DNA of 9,562 nucleotides from JAGNXB01 sp964471595 (GTDB taxonomy: Bacteria > Bacteroidota > Bacteroidia > Chitinophagales > Saprospiraceae). Below, piece by piece: positions 7,103 through 9,562 of this stretch (positions are counted from its first letter, which is position 1; each line of letters begins with the position of its first letter). Both the position numbers and the translations under genes were made by a program. The stretch spans positions 1 to 9,562 of the forward strand of contig CAYYGN010000060.1 in assembly GCA_964471595.1 (NCBI GenBank). Direction: 5' to 3'. The notes beneath the pieces are model-generated. The model saw nothing but the letters and a program-made list of their open reading frames with translations, ran no database searches and had not been told where the DNA came from.

Positions 7103-7648
7103 ATGTCCATCCGGATCGAAACCCAACGCCTCATCCTCCGGGAGATCACGGAGGAAGATCTTGAAGGGATGTTCGCCCTCGATGCGGATCCGGAGGTCCA
7201 CCGTTACCTTGGGCATCACGTGGTCAAGGACCGGGAGGGATCCCGGCAGGTCATTGCCCATCTGCGGCGTCAATACCGGGAGCACGGCATTGGGCGATGG
7301 GCGGTAGAGGAAAAGGAGACCGGAGTGTTTGTCGGATGGGCGGGTCTCAAATACGTCACCGAGCCCGTCATTTGTCAGGCCCCCTATTACGATCTGGGCT
7401 ACAGGTTGCGACGGGAATTCTGGGGACAGGGATACGGGACCGAATGCGCCCGCGCCTCCCTGCATTACGGGTTCCGGGCATTGCCGACGGATGTCATTTA
7501 CGCGGCCGCGCATGTCGAAAACCTGCCCTCCCGACGGATTTTGACGGGGCTGGGCATGAAGCCGATGCACACTTTTCACTTTGACGGGGCCATGCACCAG
7601 TCCTATGCCATCACCCACGAAGAATGGGTCATGCTCTATGAAATCTGA
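7103..7648 (+). CDS. GNAT-family N-acetyltransferase, RimJ/RimL type
   Basis: Predicted 181-residue cytoplasmic acetyltransferase that moves an acetyl group from acetyl-CoA to an amine; the acceptor (ribosomal protein N-terminus, amino acid, antibiotic or other small amine) cannot be told from sequence. The N-terminus IETQRLILREITEEDLEGMF is the classic RimJ/RimL (Acetyltransf_3) opening. Residues 103-114, RREFWGQGYGTE, form the acetyl-CoA pyrophosphate-binding loop (Q/RxxGxG/A). Residues 138-152, VENLPSRRILTGLGM, are the conserved Asn-x-x-Ser helix and Gly-Met end of the fold. Length is normal. ATG 7103 is preferred; the frame is open to ATG 7055, but that extension would run through the GC-rich dyad and encode a low-complexity leader unlike the family. 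The stop lies 13 bases inside the 3' end of the convergent cyclase gene, so the two transcripts overlap. Confidence 0.92.
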   Translation: MSIRIETQRLILREITEEDLEGMFALDADPEVHRYLGHHVVKDREGSRQVIAHLRRQYREHGIGRWAVEEKETGVFVGWAGLKYVTEPVICQAPYYDLGYRLRREFWGQGYGTECARASLHYGFRALPTDVIYAAAHVENLPSRRILTGLGMKPMHTFHFDGAMHQSYAITHEEWVMLYEI

Positions 7649-9562
7649 GTCTTCTCTGTGCCGGCACCAGCCACCTCTACGAAATACATCCCGATCTCTC
7701 CTTTGTTTTTGGCCGGGACCCTGCCCCGGAAAATGCCGGCGAAACGGTCACTAATGCGGGACCAGGTAGCTTCACTGACATTTACGCGGCCTGCTTCGCC
7801 GGAGGATTCCATGCGTGCCGCCAGGTTGACCGTGTCGCCCCAGATGTCGTAGGTGAATTTTCGCAGGCCGATCACGCCGGCCACCACAGGACCCGAATGC
7901 AATCCCAGTCTGATCTCGAAAAAAGATTTTCCTTCCTTTTCCCTTCTCCGGCGTTCGTTCTCGACAAAATTGCGGATATCGAGGGCAGCGCCCACGGCCC
8001 GTTCGGCATGATCGGGTATTTCCTGCGGCAATCCGGCCACCGCCATATAGGCATCGCCGATGGTTTTTATTTTCTCCAATCCATAGCGGGTGGTGATGTC
8101 GTCAAAGGCCCGGAAACACAAATCGAGATCGGCGACCAACTCGTCGGCGGAATGGCGTTCTACCCATTGGGTAAATTCACAAAAATCGGTAAAAAGAATG
8201 GTCACTTCCCCGAAATGGCGGGCGTCCACCTTGCCTTTTTGCTTCAGGTCGCGTGCCACGTCGGCCGGGAGGATATTCAGCAGGAGTTCATCACTCCGGC
8301 GTTGTTCGCGGGCGATGCGTTTTTTCTGCCGGAAAAAAACAAAAGTGAATACCGATACGCCCACGGCAATCAGCGCCAGGACAAAATTCCACAGCCTTTG
8401 CTGCCGGATTTGCTCCTCCTTGACCTGCAAGGTCACCAGGTGGGATTCTGCCTCCATTTTGAGCTGCACCCCCGACAACAGTAGGGCATTACGGCGTGCG
8501 TTGAGTGTATCCTGGGCAATCCTACCGGCGTCCAGTGCCGCAAACGCCTCGGCCGGACGGCCGGTCGCCATGAGCGCCTGCCCCAACGGGATCAGGAGCC
8601 TGGAACGGATCTCGATATTCTCCAATTTGCCCTGCCCCTCCATCAGTTCCACAGCTTCGCGGATCAGCCTGTAGGCCTCGGTCGCCTGCCCCATGGACAG
8701 ACGTACCTCTGACAACCCGGCCAGGGAAAACGCCAAATCCGTGTACACGTTTCGCTCCCGGCTGGAGGCAATATTTTCCTCAAGTAGCGGTACTGCCTCT
8801 TCAAATTTTCCCTGTAACAAAAGATTTTGGGCCATGTTTCCGCGCAGGATGCCGATCCACACCATGGAATCTTCTTTTTTCGCCTCCTGCATGGCCCGGG
8901 CAAACCACCGGTCGGAGGTTTGCCATTCACCTTCCTGGCGATAACAAATGGCGATGGTATTCAGGCTGGAAACCCTGTAATCCAGCCTATCATACGGAAT
9001 CTCTTCCCACATCTGCTGCAACAGCGATCTGGTGGTCCGGAAATCGCGGAAATAATAATACCGGTTGGCGTGCTCGTACCAATATTTGGACTTGAGGGGA
9101 AATCGCTCCGGCGACAGATGGCGGTAGCGCTTGAAGGCGCGAATCGAAAATTCCAGACCTCGGGCCAGTTCACCTTCCGACCAATACAGATGGGCAAGCA
9201 AATTAAAGCCAATGGCCAGGATCTCGTCCGCCCCTGCGCCGGTGACGGTCATGAGCCAGGATTCCAGTTCTTCGGCCCGGGAGGGCGAAAAGGTGTCCCG
9301 CTCGATGTCGGAGAGCCAGGACAGCAGATAAAGGATCTCCTGCGTCCCTTGGGAAGGCGTGGCGGCCTGGCTGGCCCGACAGGCTTCCAGGAGGTCCTGC
9401 CGGTTGATCTCCCTGTTTTTCCATGGTTTTCCCAGGAGGGTATCGAGCACTTCCCACCGGGTGCCGACGGGAAGGGTGTTCCATCCGGGAGGCAGAGGGA
9501 CCAGTGTATCGTTTCCCGTCCGGGCTGCCGCTACAGAGGCGCCGGCAAGGAAACAGACGATC
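7636..9562 (-). CDS. Membrane adenylate cyclase with periplasmic TPR region, 5' end missing
   Basis: Class III nucleotidyl cyclase making cAMP from ATP. The frame runs without a stop to the window edge; the first visible residues, IVCFLAGASVAAA, look like the end of a signal peptide, so the gene begins outside the window and a GTG at 9450 is not the true start. 641 residues are visible: about 300 residues of TPR-like helices (GNMAQNLLLQGKFEEAVPLLEENI and similar), a transmembrane helix near 390-410 (LWNFVLALIAVGVSVFTFVFF), a linker with LLLNILP, then the cyclase domain. Catalytic residues are complete: metal-binding Asp459 (FTDFCEFT) and Asp503 (TIGDAYM), adenine-selecting Lys499 (KIKTIG) and Asp572 (TYDIWGD), Asn579 and Arg583 (VNLAARMES), and Lys620 (KNKGE). 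Lys plus Asp points to ATP rather than GTP. Likely topology is an extracytoplasmic TPR sensor with a cytoplasmic cyclase; the signal is unknown. The TAG stop overlaps the acetyltransferase gene. Confidence 0.94.
   Translation of the reverse strand, partial: IVCFLAGASVAAARTGNDTLVPLPPGWNTLPVGTRWEVLDTLLGKPWKNREINRQDLLEACRASQAATPSQGTQEILYLLSWLSDIERDTFSPSRAEELESWLMTVTGAGADEILAIGFNLLAHLYWSEGELARGLEFSIRAFKRYRHLSPERFPLKSKYWYEHANRYYYFRDFRTTRSLLQQMWEEIPYDRLDYRVSSLNTIAICYRQEGEWQTSDRWFARAMQEAKKEDSMVWIGILRGNMAQNLLLQGKFEEAVPLLEENIASSRERNVYTDLAFSLAGLSEVRLSMGQATEAYRLIREAVELMEGQGKLENIEIRSRLLIPLGQALMATGRPAEAFAALDAGRIAQDTLNARRNALLLSGVQLKMEAESHLVTLQVKEEQIRQQRLWNFVLALIAVGVSVFTFVFFRQKKRIAREQRRSDELLLNILPADVARDLKQKGKVDARHFGEVTILFTDFCEFTQWVERHSADELVADLDLCFRAFDDITTRYGLEKIKTIGDAYMAVAGLPQEIPDHAERAVGAALDIRNFVENERRRREKEGKSFFEIRLGLHSGPVVAGVIGLRKFTYDIWGDTVNLAARMESSGEAGRVNVSEATWSRISDRFAGIFRGRVPAKNKGEIGMYFVEVAGAGTEKTQIS

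Noticed and set aside
7025..7618. 197-codon open frame on the minus strand opposite the acetyltransferase
   Set aside because: The plus-strand frame has clear GNAT motifs; the antisense translation is Gly/Pro/Arg-rich with no recognisable domain.
7897..8674. Two overlapping plus-strand frames (195 and 194 codons) opposite the cyclase gene
   Set aside because: They cover the cyclase catalytic domain and TPR coding region on the opposite strand; their proteins are shadow-like and overlap each other.
9443..9450. GTG at 9450 as the cyclase start
   Set aside because: The frame continues without a stop for 37 codons to the window edge, and those codons encode what looks like the end of a signal peptide.

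Overview
The window looks like a chromosomal segment from a member of the Bacteroidota, possibly a Saprospiria/Lewinella-like lineage (inference, no marker gene present). The reasons are: starts without Shine-Dalgarno sequences, one very good Bacteroidota-type promoter (TTTG, 20 nt, TAnnTTTG), several exported proteins, and the combination of a secreted TPR-CHAT protein with a TPR-sensor class III cyclase, which is common in that phylum. Most of the DNA is moderately to strongly GC-rich. One gene, an Abi_2-family HEPN gene, is clearly AT-rich.

Layout from left to right. 1-1728 (+) is the 3' three quarters of katG (catalase-peroxidase), closed by a strong intrinsic terminator at 1752-1787. 1905-4769 (+) is a signal-peptide-bearing protein with eight 42-residue TPR repeats and a C-terminal CHAT caspase-like protease domain with an intact His/Cys dyad. 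4770-4969 is a 200-base convergent spacer without a gene. 4970-5890 (-) is an Abi_2 (AbiD/AbiF-like) HEPN protein with an RX4H motif, its promoter at 5955-5986, and a structured, gene-free stretch upstream (about 6000-6100). 6182-6835 (-) is an unrecognised exported protein rich in cysteine. 7103-7648 (+) is a RimJ/RimL-type GNAT acetyltransferase with a strong hairpin just upstream. 7636-9562 (-) is a membrane-bound adenylate cyclase with a periplasmic TPR region; its 5' end lies beyond the right edge of the window, and its 3' end overlaps the acetyltransferase gene by 13 bases.

The genes do not form one operon: orientation changes repeatedly, and katG is cut off from the CHAT gene by a terminator. 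The links are looser. KatG is oxidative-stress defence. The CHAT protein and the cyclase both place a TPR scaffold outside the cytoplasm, tied to a proteolytic or cAMP output. The Abi_2 gene appears to be a transferred anti-phage or toxin-type gene.

The points most worth a second look are the Abi_2 gene with its promoter and upstream structured element (a possible partner RNA), the exported TPR-CHAT protease, the cyclase whose signal peptide is cut by the window edge, and the dyad upstream of the acetyltransferase. I see no CRISPR array, tRNA, rRNA, transposase or insertion sequence.
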